From Comamonadaceae bacterium UBA2334 (GTDB taxonomy: Bacteria > Pseudomonadota > Gammaproteobacteria > Burkholderiales > Burkholderiaceae_C), in assembly GCA_002344885.1 (NCBI GenBank), contig DDUQ01000044.1, positions 1 through 35,778 of the forward strand: 35,778 nt of DNA. Direction: 5' to 3'. Position numbers and translations under genes: made by a program. Of the stretch, positions 17,470-24,780 are shown piece after piece; positions within the stretch are counted from its first letter, which is position 1; every line of letters starts with the position of its first letter. The notes below the pieces were generated by a model that saw only the letters and a list, made by a program, of their open reading frames with translations, was not told the DNA's origin and ran no database searches.

Positions 17470-17898
17470 TCAGAAGGAAAAGTCTTTGAACACGTCGGGC
17501 ATGGCAGCCTTCATGGCTTCTGCCTCTTTGGCGGCGTAGGTGGTGGCATCCCACAACTCGAAGTAAGCCCCCATGCCCAGCAAGACGGCATCTTTCTGGA
17601 TACCTGCCGCCGCCCGCAGCTCGGGCGACACCAGCACACGCCCCGTGCCATCCATCTCCACATCCATGGCATTGCCCAGAAAAATGCGCTTCCACCACTG
17701 GGCATCCATGGGCAGGGCGGCGATGCGTGCGCGGAATTTTTCCCACTCGGGACGGGGGAACACCATCAGGCAGCCATGCGGGTGTTTGGTGAGCGTGAGC
17801 TGGCTGTCTGCGGTGGCGCTCAGGACGTCACGATGCCGGGTCGGCACAGACAACCGCCCCTTCGCATCGAGACTGAGAGAAGACGCACCCTGGAACAC
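17470..17898 (-). CDS. mraZ: Transcriptional regulator MraZ
   Basis: AbrB-like DNA-binding protein that forms a multimeric ring and represses its own dcw operon in characterised bacteria. I take GTG 17898 as the start (read M-F-Q-G-A-S) because family members begin MF-x-G; TTG 17907, three codons upstream, is possible. From GTG the protein is 142 residues, the usual size. The two repeats carry the family motif: LDAKGRLSVPTRHRDVL in the first and MDGTGRVLVSPELRAAAG in the second. A GGGG run about nine bases upstream of the GTG could serve as ribosome site. The operator-like repeat lies 20-55 bases upstream. Confidence 0.95.
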   Translation of the reverse strand: MFQGASSLSLDAKGRLSVPTRHRDVLSATADSQLTLTKHPHGCLMVFPRPEWEKFRARIAALPMDAQWWKRIFLGNAMDVEMDGTGRVLVSPELRAAAGIQKDAVLLGMGAYFELWDATTYAAKEAEAMKAAMPDVFKDFSF

Positions 17899-17918
17899 CG
17901 CTTTCAACCCCGTTCAGA

Positions 17919-17953
17919 CACTTTTCACCACTTAATTGCACTTTTTCCCACTG
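17919..17953 (-). promoter_or_regulatory. Probable MraZ operator: four AGTG units at 10-bp period
   Basis: On the minus strand the units cAGTGg, aAGTGc, aAGTGg and aAGTGt follow one another exactly every 10 bases; on the plus strand CACTT is at 17919, 17929 and 17939 and CACTG at 17949. Known MraZ boxes are short direct repeats spaced about one helical turn apart just upstream of mraZ (TGGGA-type in E. coli, AAAGTG-type in Mollicutes), which this matches in place, spacing and core. One turn per unit puts all four on one DNA face, fitting the MraZ ring. The dcw promoter should overlap or lie just upstream, but I cannot name its hexamers. Confidence 0.75.
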
Positions 17954-18024
17954 TATCAGGAAAAGCCATGCATGCCGCAGGGTTGCGGAAAAAATTTTGA
18001 ATCAAATCAATGACTTAGAGCGGA

Positions 18025-18059
18025 TTTGAACGGTAAAATTAAGCAAAAAACCGTTCAAA
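18025..18059. promoter_or_regulatory. Perfect 10-bp inverted repeat upstream of mraZ
   Basis: TTTGAACGGT at 18025-18034 is matched exactly in inverse by ACCGTTCAAA at 18050-18059, with a 15-base A/T-rich spacer. The centres of the arms are 25 bp apart. Neither strand has a T-run after the stem, so it is not a standard terminator. A further half-site (CCGTTCA on the plus strand) lies at 17910-17916 beside the mraZ start. It could be an operator for a dimeric regulator of the dcw promoter; the regulator is unknown. Confidence 0.45.
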
Positions 18060-18225
18060 ATGAAGCACTTACAACAAGCACTGAAAGTGAATCATCAGAG
18101 CAGGGGCCGCGCCAATCCATCCCGTTTCGCGCAGCGAACCGTTGGCAGGGAAACCGGGGCAACCAGCGCCAGCTGTGCGTGGTCCGACCCGCAAAACGGG
18201 GGGTACAGCCGAAGCGACGGCAAAT

Positions 18226-18244
18226 GGCGCGCTGCATGCGCGCC
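18226..18244 (-). terminator. Perfect 7-bp GC hairpin just after hslU
   Basis: The minus strand reads GGCGCGC, loop ATGCA, GCGCGCC, starting nine bases after the hslU stop. The stem is perfect and all G/C. No U-tract follows (next bases ATTTGCC), so it may act as an mRNA-stabilising 3' hairpin or a weak terminator rather than a strong intrinsic terminator. Confidence 0.45.
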
Positions 18245-18253
18245 CAGCGAACA

Positions 18254-19597
18254 TCAGAGGATGTAGCGAGACAGGTCTTCGTCCTGCGACAACTCGCCCA
18301 GGCGCTGATTGACGTAAGCCGCATCCACAGTCACTGTCTGGCCTGACAGGCTGGCCGCGTCGAAACTGACATCGTCCAGCAGACCCTCCATCACCGTGGA
18401 CAGACGTCGTGCACCGATGTTTTCGGTGCGTTCATTCACATCGAAGGCCAGTTGCGCCAGACGGGTGATGCCGTCCAGCTGGAACTCGACCGTCACGCCC
18501 TCTGTGGCCAGCAGTGCCTGGTACTGCCGCACGAGGCTGGCATGCGTTTGCGTCAGGATGGCCTCGAAGTCGGCCACCGACAACGACTGCAACTCCACCC
18601 GGATCGGGAAGCGGCCTTGGAGTTCAGGGATGAGGTCACTGGGTTTGGACAGGTGAAAAGCACCACTGGCAATGAACAGGATGTGGTCGGTCTTCACCAT
18701 GCCATGCTTGGTCGACACCGTGGTGCCTTCGACCAGAGGCAGCAGGTCGCGCTGCACCCCTTGACGGGACACCTCGGCACCCGAGCTGTCACTGCGCGAC
18801 GTGACCTTGTCGATCTCGTCGATGAAAACAATGCCGTTCTGCTCGGCATTGCGCAAAGCCTGCTGCTTGACTTCGTCGTCGTTGACGAGCTTGGCCGCTT
18901 CCTCGTCAACAAGGAGTTTGAGCGCATCGCCAATCTTCAGCCGACGCGTCTTGCGTCGCCCCTGCCCCAGTTGGGAAAACATGCCCTTCAACTGCTCGGC
19001 CATGTCTTCCATGCCGGCCGGTCCCATGATTTCGAGTTGGGGGCGTGGCTCGGCCACATCCAGCTCAATCTCGCGCTCGTTCAACGTACCTTCGCGCAGC
19101 TTCTTGCGGAAAATCTGGCGGGCGGTGCTGTCGGGCTGGGACTCGGCGGAGGGTGATGCGCCAAAACCCATGTCCTGCCGGGGAGGTGGCACCAACACGT
19201 CCAGGATGCGCTCCTCGGCGGCATCCGCTGCCTTCGCACGCATGGCCGCCACAGCCGCTTCCCGGGCCTGCTTGATCGCCATGTCCACCAGGTCACGGAT
19301 GATGGCATCAACGTCTTTGCCCACGTAACCCACCTCGGTGAACTTGGTGGCCTCCACCTTGATGAAGGGCGCGTCAGCCAGCCGCGCCAGACGGCGGGCA
19401 ATTTCGGTTTTGCCCACGCCTGTGGGGCCGATCATCAGGATGTTCTTGGGGGTGATTTCATGCCGCAGCGGTTCATCGACTTGCTGCCTGCGCCACCTGT
19501 TGCGCAGTGCAATGGCCACCGCCCGCTTGGCGGCCGGCTGACCGATGATGTGCTTGTCAAGTTCGGAAACGATGTCCTGGGGGGTAAGGTGACGCAT
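18254..19597 (-). CDS. hslU: HslUV protease ATPase subunit HslU
   Basis: AAA+ unfoldase that caps the HslV peptidase and feeds it substrates in the cytoplasm. The 447-residue protein starts at ATG 19597 (MRHLTPQDIVSELDKHIIGQ). Visible features are the Walker A GPTGVGKT (57-64), the pore-loop motif GYVGKDVD, the intermediate I domain (about residues 110-240, including PPPRQDMGFGASPS and LGQGRRKTRRLKIGDAL), the Walker B GIVFIDEIDK, the sensor/arginine-finger region ELQGRFPIRVEL, NIGARRLSTVME, and the C-terminal tail DLSRYIL that inserts into HslV. No clear Shine-Dalgarno precedes it. A dispersed-repeat copy occupies much of the 87-base gap after hslV. Confidence 0.98.
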   Translation of the reverse strand: MRHLTPQDIVSELDKHIIGQPAAKRAVAIALRNRWRRQQVDEPLRHEITPKNILMIGPTGVGKTEIARRLARLADAPFIKVEATKFTEVGYVGKDVDAIIRDLVDMAIKQAREAAVAAMRAKAADAAEERILDVLVPPPRQDMGFGASPSAESQPDSTARQIFRKKLREGTLNEREIELDVAEPRPQLEIMGPAGMEDMAEQLKGMFSQLGQGRRKTRRLKIGDALKLLVDEEAAKLVNDDEVKQQALRNAEQNGIVFIDEIDKVTSRSDSSGAEVSRQGVQRDLLPLVEGTTVSTKHGMVKTDHILFIASGAFHLSKPSDLIPELQGRFPIRVELQSLSVADFEAILTQTHASLVRQYQALLATEGVTVEFQLDGITRLAQLAFDVNERTENIGARRLSTVMEGLLDDVSFDAASLSGQTVTVDAAYVNQRLGELSQDEDLSRYIL

Positions 19598-19640
19598 AAG
19601 AAAGGGACAGGGCTGTCGAGCTCAATTGCCGACAGATAAC

Positions 19641-19695
19641 AATATAAAAAACCGCTTTGACGCTTTTATTTGATAGTTTCGATGCTATAAAACTT
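19641..19695 (-). repeat. Dispersed repeat copy between hslV and hslU
   Basis: Read on the minus strand: TTTTATAGC, then a 15-base variable part, AAATAAAAGCG, TCAAAGCGG and TTTTTTATA. It keeps the order TAGC ... AAGCG ... TTTT of the other copies and is closest to the copy at 31664-31713 (AAATAAAGCG there). The TAG of its ATAGC is the hslV stop codon. It is more diverged than the murD copy, so the assignment is tentative. Confidence 0.45.
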
Positions 19696-20230
19696 CAATA
19701 GTGTGATTCAAGTTGGTGTAAATACACAACTCACCTGCAATCGTCAGGCTTTGGCGCACCACCTGTTCGGCACTGAGTTCGGTGTGATCGATCAGTGCCT
19801 TGGCGGCCGCCTGCGCATACGCCCCGCCAGAGCCGATGGCAACGATGCCATGTTCCGGCTCCAGCACATCGCCATTGCCGGTGATGATGAGACTGGCCGT
19901 TTTGTCAGCCACGGCCAGCATGGCTTCGAGGCGACGCAGCACACGGTCCGTGCGCCAGTCGCGGGTCAGTTCGATGGCCGAGCGCACCAGATGCCCCTGG
20001 TGTTTCTCCAGCTTGGCCTCAAAGCGTTCAAACAACGTGAACGCATCGGCCGTGGCACCGGCGAAGCCCGCCAATACCTGGTTTTTGTACAGCTTGCGCA
20101 CCTTGCGCGCCGTGCCTTTGACCACGATGTTACCGAGCGTGACCTGACCATCGCCACCGATGGCAACCTGGACCCCCTCGGGTGTCTGGCGCCTGACGCA
20201 CACAATGGTTGTTCCGTGAAAAGATTCCAT
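19685..20230 (-). CDS. hslV: HslUV protease peptidase subunit HslV
   Basis: Threonine peptidase that forms the double-hexamer core of the HslUV protease. From ATG 20230 (MESFHGTTIVCVRR) it has 181 residues. The catalytic nucleophile should be the first Thr of TTIV (residue 7) after removal of a six-residue propeptide, as in other betaproteobacteria. Further hallmarks are VAIGGDGQVTLG, KVRKLYKNQVLAGFAGATADAFTLFERFEAKLE, TDRVLRRLEAML, ITGNGDVLEP, AIGSGGAYAQAAA and the end CIYTNLNHTIEVL. No Shine-Dalgarno is visible: the bases before the ATG are the T-run of a terminator-like hairpin (20235-20256). A TTG two codons earlier lies in the same run. Confidence 0.97.
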   Translation of the reverse strand: MESFHGTTIVCVRRQTPEGVQVAIGGDGQVTLGNIVVKGTARKVRKLYKNQVLAGFAGATADAFTLFERFEAKLEKHQGHLVRSAIELTRDWRTDRVLRRLEAMLAVADKTASLIITGNGDVLEPEHGIVAIGSGGAYAQAAAKALIDHTELSAEQVVRQSLTIAGELCIYTNLNHTIEVL

Positions 20231-20234
20231 GAGC

Positions 20235-20256
20235 AAAAAAGGCCGTCATCCGGCCT
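20235..20256 (-). terminator. Intrinsic terminator-like hairpin abutting the hslV start
   Basis: On the minus strand AGGCCG, loop GATGA, CGGCCT is followed at once by T-rich sequence (six T through 20235). Stem and U-tract have the textbook form of a Rho-independent terminator for the upstream gene at 20313-22187. It ends only four bases before the hslV ATG, where a ribosome site should be. It may therefore also act as a 5' hairpin of the hslVU message, as a stabilising stem-loop is known in the E. coli hslVU leader. Confidence 0.75.
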
Positions 20257-20312
20257 GCTGAAGAAAAGATGGAGACGAGTGCCTGCCGCGCGACACGTTC
20301 GCGTGACCGGTT

Positions 20313-22187
20313 TCAATCCATGCGGGTGTCGACATCAGCATATTCAGTGATGCCGATGACATGGAAAAACGCTGCAATCAGCCTGTGCACGTCTGCAAAG
20401 CGAACGCGCCTGCCCGCCGCCTGGTGTGCCGATGCCCAGTTCAATATGGCACCTGCTGCCGCAAAATCAACCCTGACGAGGTAACGGCACGACACCACCC
20501 GCAACACCGATTCGCCCATCAGCTTGTCCAGCTCGGCCAGCTGCGCAGCAGGATCTCCTTGCAACTCACCCACCAACTCACCCTGCAAGGCATGGAAGCT
20601 GAAAGAAGACGTCGCCTGCAAGTCCACCGGACCACCAGACTTGCGCATCTCCAGCGACGCCGGACGGGTGCTGGTCACGAAATCAGGATCGGCGGGCGAC
20701 ACCTCGGCCAGACCAGCCATGCCTAGGTTGACCGCACCCGTTTCGCGGAAGCGGCAACGCGGTGGCTCCCAACCCGGTGGCGAAATTTCGTAGGTCACGC
20801 AGAAATCGAGCGCAGTGAGTTCGAAGTCATCTGGCAAATTCATGACACGCAGCAACGCCATGTGCATGTCCCAACACGACTTGTCCACAGACCGGTCGCC
20901 CGAAACGGTGAGCGCCTGCACGATGTTGAGCAGTCGCTTGGTGCCAGTGAAGCACAGTTCCACATCGCTCTGCGCCCAGGTGCTGAACAGTTTGTTCAAC
21001 CGTGCCACGGCCATGGGCTGAATGGTCTCGAGTTCCGACCAGTCCAACTGCCACGGCTGTGGCGTGCGCTCCAGCACTTTGGTCAGCATGGTGATGGCAT
21101 GGGCATCCAGATCGGCATCAGCCACCCACGCAGCCCTGCCCTTGCCGGCAGGCTCGGCAACACGGGATTTTTCCACCCGCTTGGCTGCCTCTTCCGGCAT
21201 CGAAAACCACTGGGGCGCAGACTTGGAAAAACGGTTGGCAAAGTCAATGGCACGCCCTTCGAACGCCTCGACCTGCCCGGTCGCGCGGTACAGATCGAAC
21301 AGCGCCATCCATTCGTCGGGCGTACCGCCATTGGTTTTGCGCGTCAGCACATCCAGCAAGCCCTGCTCAGTGGCCACTTCATCACCACTGGCAAACCGTA
21401 TGGCAGCCTCTTCAATTTCCGGATCCATCGCCAGCTCATTGACATCCAGCGCATAGAACTTGGACGACGAGAAGGTCGAAGCGTCCTGGCTTTCATCAAA
21501 ATCGAACGGCTTGGTCGGTCCGGCATCGGTAACGCGCGGGCGCTGGGGCGCACCAGACATCGGCCGCTGCCGTTCTGCCGTGCGTGCAACCCGATCCGCT
21601 TCAGTGGGCTCCAGTGGTGCCAGGTCGGATGGTTCGGTGCTGATCGTCGACATGCGAGTCGTCATCTGCAAAGTAGAACCCTGTTCGGTCACAGGCCCAC
21701 CGGCCTGTCCTGGCTGCTTCGCATGCGGAACCGAGTCCTGACTCATCACCGTGGTGCGGTACGCGCGCACGCTGTCGATGGCATCCGGTGGGGGCTCGGT
21801 CATGGGTGACCCGTGTGTGTCGCCTCGCTGCTTGGTTTTCCACCACTGCATCGACATCTGGGCTTCGATTTCGTCGATCTTCTTCAGCGTACCCGCCCGG
21901 TCATCGGGCTTGGATGAATAGCTGCTCTGGAAGAACGATGGCCGCCCACGGGAACCGGCGTCTTTGACCTCGGATTTGTTGCGCAACTTGCGCAGCATGT
22001 CGAACTCGCGCTTGCGCACAAAATCGTTGCGCCGCTTGCGCTCGATCATCTCCTTGAGCGCTTGCTTGCTGTAATCAGGGTCTTGCTGCTCGGCGACGGT
22101 GTCCAGATCGGTCCAACTCGTCGCCGGGTGGCGCACAAACTTCACCACCTTGGAGAACAAGCCGGTCGGTGAAAGGTCTTTGGCCAT
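20313..22187 (-). CDS. Uncharacterised protein with STAS-like domains
   Basis: I know of no assigned function; homologues are typical of Comamonadaceae at this locus. From ATG 22187 (MAKDLSPTGLFSKVVKFVRHP) it has 624 residues; a TTG four codons upstream is possible. Residues 1-100 are basic and helical (KQALKEMIERKRRNDFVRKREFDML is heptad-like). About 110-235 is low-complexity (Pro/Ser/Thr) linker. About 245-345 looks like a helical repeat (EEWMALFDLYRATGQVEAFEGRAIDFANRF-like pattern in shorter form). Two stretches resemble STAS/MlaB anti-sigma-antagonist folds: WQLDWSELETIQPMAVARL in the middle, and the last ~110 residues, which end in VRFADVHRLIAAFFHVIG. There is no signal peptide or membrane segment, so it is probably cytoplasmic. 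It lies 67 bases after the DksA-like gene and is followed by a terminator. Confidence 0.7.
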   Translation of the reverse strand: MAKDLSPTGLFSKVVKFVRHPATSWTDLDTVAEQQDPDYSKQALKEMIERKRRNDFVRKREFDMLRKLRNKSEVKDAGSRGRPSFFQSSYSSKPDDRAGTLKKIDEIEAQMSMQWWKTKQRGDTHGSPMTEPPPDAIDSVRAYRTTVMSQDSVPHAKQPGQAGGPVTEQGSTLQMTTRMSTISTEPSDLAPLEPTEADRVARTAERQRPMSGAPQRPRVTDAGPTKPFDFDESQDASTFSSSKFYALDVNELAMDPEIEEAAIRFASGDEVATEQGLLDVLTRKTNGGTPDEWMALFDLYRATGQVEAFEGRAIDFANRFSKSAPQWFSMPEEAAKRVEKSRVAEPAGKGRAAWVADADLDAHAITMLTKVLERTPQPWQLDWSELETIQPMAVARLNKLFSTWAQSDVELCFTGTKRLLNIVQALTVSGDRSVDKSCWDMHMALLRVMNLPDDFELTALDFCVTYEISPPGWEPPRCRFRETGAVNLGMAGLAEVSPADPDFVTSTRPASLEMRKSGGPVDLQATSSFSFHALQGELVGELQGDPAAQLAELDKLMGESVLRVVSCRYLVRVDFAAAGAILNWASAHQAAGRRVRFADVHRLIAAFFHVIGITEYADVDTRMD

Positions 22188-22254
22188 GTTGTTTTGCAAT
22201 GAGCGTCAGTCAGGAAGTATGCGCGTTTGCGCACACGGTGACCAGCATTGGCGC

Positions 22255-23682
22255 TCAGTCCCCGAACATTTTCTGCTTCAGTTCACGACGCTGTTGCGCC
22301 TCCAGCGACAAACTGGCTGTCGGCCGCGCAATGAGACGGCCCACACCGATCGGCTCGCCGGTTTCGTCACAGTAACCATAGTCGCCGGCGTCGATACGGG
22401 CGATGGACTGCTCGATTTTTTTCAGCAATTTGCGCTCGCGGTCGCGTGTCCGCAGCTCGAGGGCATGCTCTTCTTCAATCGTGGCGCGATCGGCAGGATC
22501 GGGCACCACCACGGTGTCCTCACGCAAGTGCTCGGTGGTTTCACCCGCGTTGGCCAGGATGCCGTCCTTCAGCGCCACGAGTTTGTGACGGAAAAATGCC
22601 ATCTGGACATCGTTCATGTACTCGGCGTCGGGCATGGAGAGCACTTCTTGATCGGTCAACTGGTCAGCCGGTTTGTTTTTCCAGTTGTTGGCGAGCAGCG
22701 GGTCTTTGCGGGCCGGGGTATGCACGGGGAGAGTCATGACACGTTCAGGAATGTTCGAAAAAGTCGCTTTTGCAGCATCGGGAGAGTGGCTCGGCAACGG
22801 TTGGGGAACGGGTGCTGGCGCAGCGGCAGCCTTGCGGCCACCTCGGCGCGACACGGCGGGCACTGCACCGGGCGCCGGCACGGGTGCTGCAATGGGCGGC
22901 GCTGGCTGGGCGCTGCTGGATTGGGTTGGGCCCAGCTGCGGGGTCAGCGGCTTGCTGACTGGCTTGACAGCAACCTTGGCAGGCGACTTGACCACCGACT
23001 CGGCAACTACGGACGGTGCAGCGGCCGCCTTGGGCTCGACTGCGGGACCGGAAACCGCCCCCCGTTGCACTTTGGCAGCACTGGCAGGCTTGGCCGGCGG
23101 TTCAGCAGCGGTTTTCTTCGCCGCTTTCACGGCTTTTGCAGGCTTTTCAGGCGTCGATACAGGTGTGGTTTTGGGTGCGGGTGCAGGTGTCGCAGCAAGC
23201 GCAGTCGAGGTGGCAACACCTGGCCGGGCACCTTTGGCCTTTGCCAGTGGTGCGGGCGACTCGGTCACCTGAATGTCTGGTGCTGGCACGGCATTACCGC
23301 CTGACTTGACTGCTTTGGACGCCGTCGGAGCGACCACCTTGCCGGTTTTGCTTTTGACGGACAAGCCCTCGCTTTCAGCGCTGGCTTTGCCGCCTGTCTT
23401 GGACGGCTTTTCAGCGGTTTTTTTCACTGCCTGTCTCCTGGGGCTTTCTTCTGTACCGCTTGGGGGCGTGGATGCTGTTGGGGTCGCCCGGCCTGCCTGA
23501 GCTGGCTTTGACGACGCACGGTTTATAACCGCTTTGGTTGCACCGGACAGTGGCTTTTCTGCCACAGCCACGTCTGCATCCCCCTTGCCGGTTGCGTCAA
23601 CGCCAGATGCCGAGCTGCCGGAACGGGAGGCAGCCTTGCCCGGGAGCAACCCGAAGCCCTGCAAAAGCGAGACGAACAACAT
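22255..23682 (-). CDS. dksA: DksA-family RNA polymerase-binding protein with ~320-residue low-complexity N-terminus
   Basis: DksA binds the secondary channel of RNA polymerase and, with ppGpp, adjusts transcription of rRNA and biosynthesis genes. The 475-residue protein starts at ATG 23682; ordinary DksA has about 150. Residues 1 to about 320 are Ala/Pro/Lys/Ser/Thr-rich without recognisable domain and probably disordered. The DksA part starts near LLANNWKNKPADQLTDQEVL and includes MNDVQMAFFRHKL, the coiled coil with DPADRATIEEEHALELRTRDRERKL, and the zinc-finger region YGYCDETGEPIGVGRLIARPTASLSLEA. There the four cysteines of E. coli DksA are C-T-S-A, so only one cysteine remains and zinc cannot be held in the classical way. 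The cobW-type gene is 36 bases upstream, suggesting one transcript. Confidence 0.9.
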   Translation of the reverse strand: MLFVSLLQGFGLLPGKAASRSGSSASGVDATGKGDADVAVAEKPLSGATKAVINRASSKPAQAGRATPTASTPPSGTEESPRRQAVKKTAEKPSKTGGKASAESEGLSVKSKTGKVVAPTASKAVKSGGNAVPAPDIQVTESPAPLAKAKGARPGVATSTALAATPAPAPKTTPVSTPEKPAKAVKAAKKTAAEPPAKPASAAKVQRGAVSGPAVEPKAAAAPSVVAESVVKSPAKVAVKPVSKPLTPQLGPTQSSSAQPAPPIAAPVPAPGAVPAVSRRGGRKAAAAPAPVPQPLPSHSPDAAKATFSNIPERVMTLPVHTPARKDPLLANNWKNKPADQLTDQEVLSMPDAEYMNDVQMAFFRHKLVALKDGILANAGETTEHLREDTVVVPDPADRATIEEEHALELRTRDRERKLLKKIEQSIARIDAGDYGYCDETGEPIGVGRLIARPTASLSLEAQQRRELKQKMFGD

Positions 23683-23718
23683 GGAAAGTCCCAGATGGTC
23701 AGTGAATGAAGCGCCGCA

Positions 23719-24780
23719 TTATGTCAGGCACTGGTCGAGGCCCTGCACCAGAATGTCGCGCGGCAGGTCGATGCCGATGAACACCATCTTGCTGACCCGT
23801 TCTTCATCGGCTGCCCACAATGGCCCCAGGTCGCTGCCCATGAGCTGGTGCACGCCCTGGAAAATGACTTTGCGGTCCGTGCCCTCCATGTTCAGCACGC
23901 CTTTGTAGCGCAGCATGCGCGGGCCATAGACGTTGACGATGGCACCCAGGAAATCTTCCAGCTTGGCCGGGCTGAAGGGCCGGGTGGCACGGTAGACGAA
24001 GCTCTTCACATCGTCATCGTGATGGTGGTGGTGCGCATGATCGTGCTGGTGAGAGGGGTGGTCACAGTGTTCGCCGTGCGCATGGTCATGATCATGGTGA
24101 ACGTGCCCATGGCCGTGACCGTCCTCTTTCAGGAAATCAGGGTCGATGTCCAGCTTGGCATTCAGGTTGAAGCCCTTGAGGTCCAGCACCTTGGACAGGG
24201 GCACCTCGCCGAAATGGACTGACTGGATCGGCGCCCGGGGGTTCATGTGCTTCAGGCGGTGCGTCAGTGCATCCAGGTCTTCGGCACTGACCAGGTCGGC
24301 CTTGCTGATGAAAATTTGGTCGGCAAAGCCCACCTGGCGGCGCGCTTCCTGGCGGTCGTTCAACTGCTGCGCTGCGTGCTTGGCATCGACCAAAGTGACG
24401 ATGGCGTCCAGCAAATAGCTTTCTGCCACTTCGTCATCCATGAAGAAGGTTTGCGCCACCGGGCCAGGGTCGGCCAGGCCGGTGGTTTCGATGATGACGC
24501 GATCGAAATCCAGCAGGCCTTTGCGCTTCTTGGCCGCCAGCATTTGCAGCGTCTGGCGCAAATCTTCACGGATGGTGCAGCACACGCAGCCGTTGCTCAT
24601 CTGGATGATGGTTTCCTGCGTGTCGGACACGAGGATGTCGTTGTCGATGTTTTCCTCGCCGAATTCATTCTCGACCACGGCGATTTTCTGACCATGCGCT
24701 TCAGTCAGCACGCGTTTGAGCAACGTTGTTTTGCCGGAACCGAGAAAACCGGTCAGGATGGTCGCTGGAATGAGAGCCAT
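23719..24780 (-). CDS. COG0523/CobW-family metal-chaperone GTPase, His-rich
   Basis: G3E P-loop GTPase of the group that includes YjiA, ZigA and CobW, thought to deliver zinc or cobalt to client proteins. From ATG 24780 (MALIPATILTGFLGSGKTTLL), with TGGAG upstream, it has 353 residues. Visible motifs are the Walker A GFLGSGKTT (11-19), the metal-binding CxCC within NGCVCC (C65, C67, C68), ETTGLADP (98-105), the guanine-specificity SKAD (159-162) and a hinge of 18 histidines between residues 222 and 254, followed by the C-terminal CobW domain (FVYRATRPFSPAKLEDFL). The His stretch points to zinc, nickel or cobalt buffering. It lies directly upstream of the DksA paralogue; I saw no Zur-type operator. 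Confidence 0.92.
   Translation of the reverse strand: MALIPATILTGFLGSGKTTLLKRVLTEAHGQKIAVVENEFGEENIDNDILVSDTQETIIQMSNGCVCCTIREDLRQTLQMLAAKKRKGLLDFDRVIIETTGLADPGPVAQTFFMDDEVAESYLLDAIVTLVDAKHAAQQLNDRQEARRQVGFADQIFISKADLVSAEDLDALTHRLKHMNPRAPIQSVHFGEVPLSKVLDLKGFNLNAKLDIDPDFLKEDGHGHGHVHHDHDHAHGEHCDHPSHQHDHAHHHHHDDDVKSFVYRATRPFSPAKLEDFLGAIVNVYGPRMLRYKGVLNMEGTDRKVIFQGVHQLMGSDLGPLWAADEERVSKMVFIGIDLPRDILVQGLDQCLT

Larger units (their letters stand above)
17954..18253. other. Intergenic region between hslU and mraZ
   Basis: With the operator this is a 355-base gene-free stretch (17899-18253). The mraZ-proximal half (about 17960-18060) is AT-rich, with runs of A/T and a perfect 10-bp inverted repeat at 18025-18059; it probably contains the dcw promoter. 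The hslU-proximal half is GC-rich and holds a perfect hairpin at 18226-18244. Short open frames exist on both strands (about 60-90 codons) but they are Arg/Cys/Ser-rich, lack ribosome sites and resemble no family, so I see no supported gene here. Confidence 0.6.

Noticed and set aside
18055..18324. Possible small gene in the hslU-mraZ gap on the minus strand (about 60-90 codons)
   Set aside because: Arg/Cys/Trp/Ser-rich translation, no ribosome site, overlaps hslU at one end and regulatory repeats at the other.
22220..22233. Terminator between the DksA-like gene and the STAS-like gene (TGCGC-GTTT-GCGCA)
   Set aside because: The stem is only 5 bp and lacks a U-tract; the 67-base spacing is compatible with one transcript.
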